From contig CAJOQF010000084.1 in assembly GCA_905236295.1 (NCBI GenBank), forward strand, positions 1 to 7,069: DNA of 7,069 nucleotides. The letters run 5' to 3'. This document shows positions 6,085 through 7,069 of the stretch, in pieces. The stretch's first letter is position 1; each line of letters starts with the position of its first letter. The position numbers and the translations under genes are program-made. The DNA is from an uncultured Eubacterium sp. GTDB lineage: Bacteria; Bacillota; Clostridia; Lachnospirales; Lachnospiraceae. The notes beneath the pieces were generated by a model, which saw only the letters and a program-made list of their open reading frames with translations, did not search any database and was not told the DNA's origin.

Positions 6085-6110
6085 CCCTTCGACAAGCTCA
6101 GGGGCCGAAG
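6085..6110 (-). repeat. CCCTTCGACAAGCTCAGGGG repeat after fliJ
   Basis: This is the most complete copy in the window (core 6085-6104), four bases from the fliJ stop codon. CCCT can pair with AGGG. Alternatively CTTCG (6088-6092 region, plus strand) can pair with CGAAG at 6106-6110. I recall very similar CCTTCGACAAGCTCAGG palindromic elements from many bacterial genomes, where they behave as REP-like intergenic repeats; that is memory, not a search. No T-tract follows on the minus strand, so it is not a terminator. Confidence 0.65.
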
Positions 6111-6113
6111 TGT

Positions 6114-6551
6114 CTAAAGTCCGAATTTATAGCTTACAAGCTCATCTACCTGCTTGGACTCCTCGGCATTTAGCTCAAGTTTGAACTCCTCAAACGCTTT
6201 TTCCTTAAGTTTTTCGTGTGCTTTTCTATCCATCATGATGTCATTTAGCTTTTCTCTGGCTTTTTCGACATCCTTCTTACAGCTTTCGATAACGGCAAGC
6301 TGTCTGTTTATCATCTCATTTAACGCTATCATGGCGCGCTTGTTGGTCTGAATCTTTTTCATATCCAGATTGCCCCTCATAAGCACCTTGGCCTCAAGCT
6401 CGTACATCTGCTTGCGGGCTTTAAGACCATTCAGGCGTTTCTCCTCATTCAGAAGCCGTCCGTTAGCGTCGGCAAATTCAGATTTTGCCTGGGTTTCAAG
6501 CTTATATTTAACATCAAGGATGTTTTGCATTTTATACTTGAATTTCGCCAT
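6114..6551 (-). CDS. fliJ: Flagellar export protein FliJ
   Basis: FliJ is a small soluble coiled-coil protein that sits in the centre of the FliI hexamer like a rotary stalk, contacts FlhA, and helps recycle export chaperones. The 145-residue product is of normal family length. It is almost entirely charged helix, with the clostridial FliJ opening MAKFKYKMQNILDVKYKLETQAK and the closing segment RKAHEKLKEKAFEEFK (about 108-123). There is no membrane segment or signal peptide. It follows fliI after 73 bases. Its ribosome site is modest: GAGAGG 9 bases from the ATG, or AAGGTG closer in. The alternative of a generic coiled-coil protein is unlikely given its position and ends. Confidence 0.93.
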   Translation of the reverse strand: MAKFKYKMQNILDVKYKLETQAKSEFADANGRLLNEEKRLNGLKARKQMYELEAKVLMRGNLDMKKIQTNKRAMIALNEMINRQLAVIESCKKDVEKAREKLNDIMMDRKAHEKLKEKAFEEFKLELNAEESKQVDELVSYKFGL

Positions 6552-6625
6552 AACACCTTACCTCTCAAAGCACGGCTTCACATGTTTTACGAGCAACCTT
6601 CTAAATACTTCTTCGTGCCCGTGGA

Positions 6626-7069
6626 TTACATTGCTTCAGGGAAGAGCGATGTGAGCTGTGCTATCTCGTCTTCGAAATCAAATTTCTCGTCGGTTTGCTG
6701 GCACAAGAACCCGTTAACCACATCGATCTTGTCGATCGCATAGTCAATCTCTTTGTTGGTACCCTTTCTGTAGGCTCCGATATTTATGAGGTCCTCAGCC
6801 TCCTGATATGTGGCGTAGACATTTCTCAATTCACCGGCAAACTTTTTGTGCTCGGGACTCGCAATCGAGCTCATACATCTTGAGATACTCGCCAGAATAT
6901 CAATAGCCGGATAATGGTTCTTATGACCAAGTCGTCTGTCAAGAACTATATGTCCATCGAGTATTCCCCGGGCTGTATCGGTGATAGGCTCATTGAAATC
7001 ATCTCCGTCAACAAGAACCGTATACAGTCCGGTAATTGAACCTACAGCGGAATTACCCGCGCGCTCCAA
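6626..7069 (-). CDS. fliI: Flagellum-specific ATPase FliI, C-terminal part (cut by window edge)
   Basis: FliI is the cytoplasmic ATPase of the flagellar type III export apparatus, related to the F1 beta subunit; it unloads chaperone-cargo complexes at the export gate. Only the last 148 codons are present (family about 435-440 residues); the Walker A and B motifs lie beyond 7069. Diagnostic stretches are LERAGN at the edge, GSITGLYTVLVDGDDFNEPI and TDTARGILDGHIVLDR. After these come GHKNHYPAIDILASISRCM and a helical C-terminal domain ending FPEAM. The leftmost visible TTG codon encodes an internal leucine of the PRLLERAG-type motif and is not a start. fliJ follows 74 bases downstream. Confidence 0.96.
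   Translation of the reverse strand: MERAGNSAVGSITGLYTVLVDGDDFNEPITDTARGILDGHIVLDRRLGHKNHYPAIDILASISRCMSSIASPEHKKFAGELRNVYATYQEAEDLINIGAYRKGTNKEIDYAIDKIDVVNGFLCQQTDEKFDFEDEIAQLTSLFPEAM

Overview
The window is the middle-to-late part of a flagellar (fla/che-type) operon from a Gram-positive, most likely a Clostridia member close to the Lachnospiraceae (Butyrivibrio/Roseburia-like). The evidence is the gene order, strong AGGAGG-type ribosome sites, moderate GC by eye, and Lachnospiraceae-like FliJ, FliK and FlgE sequences. The family-level assignment is inference from protein resemblance, not from a search.

All seven recognisable genes are on the minus strand. In transcription order, right to left, they are: the 3' third of fliI (export ATPase, cut by the window edge), fliJ (export chaperone/stalk), a MotE/YlxF-type membrane protein with a C-terminal MgtE-N-like domain, fliK (hook-length control), flgD (hook cap), a small conserved flagellar-operon protein of the TIGR02530/Flagellar_put type, and flgE (hook protein). 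This matches the fliI-fliJ-ylxF-fliK-flgD-flgE core of the Bacillus/Clostridium operon. The genes form one assembly step: FliI/FliJ feed the export gate, FlgD caps the growing hook, FlgE polymerises beneath it, and FliK measures the hook and switches export specificity.

A strong intrinsic terminator lies 14 bases after the flgE stop. Left of it (1-435) there is no convincing protein gene. That stretch is rich in inverted repeats: a perfect 14-bp pair 169 bases apart, an 11-bp and a 10-bp hairpin, and a 9-bp pair. Several of these compete for the same bases. It is the best candidate here for something undescribed: a structured RNA, a switch, or a dispersed palindromic element.

Other points of interest are: a CCCTTCGACAAG-type repeat in two intergenic gaps, with copies at an identical distance ahead of flgD and the MotE-like gene; a FlgD whose C-terminus is a helical module plus a Ser/Thr/Asp/Glu-rich tail; and two calcium-loop-like stretches in the variable part of FlgE.
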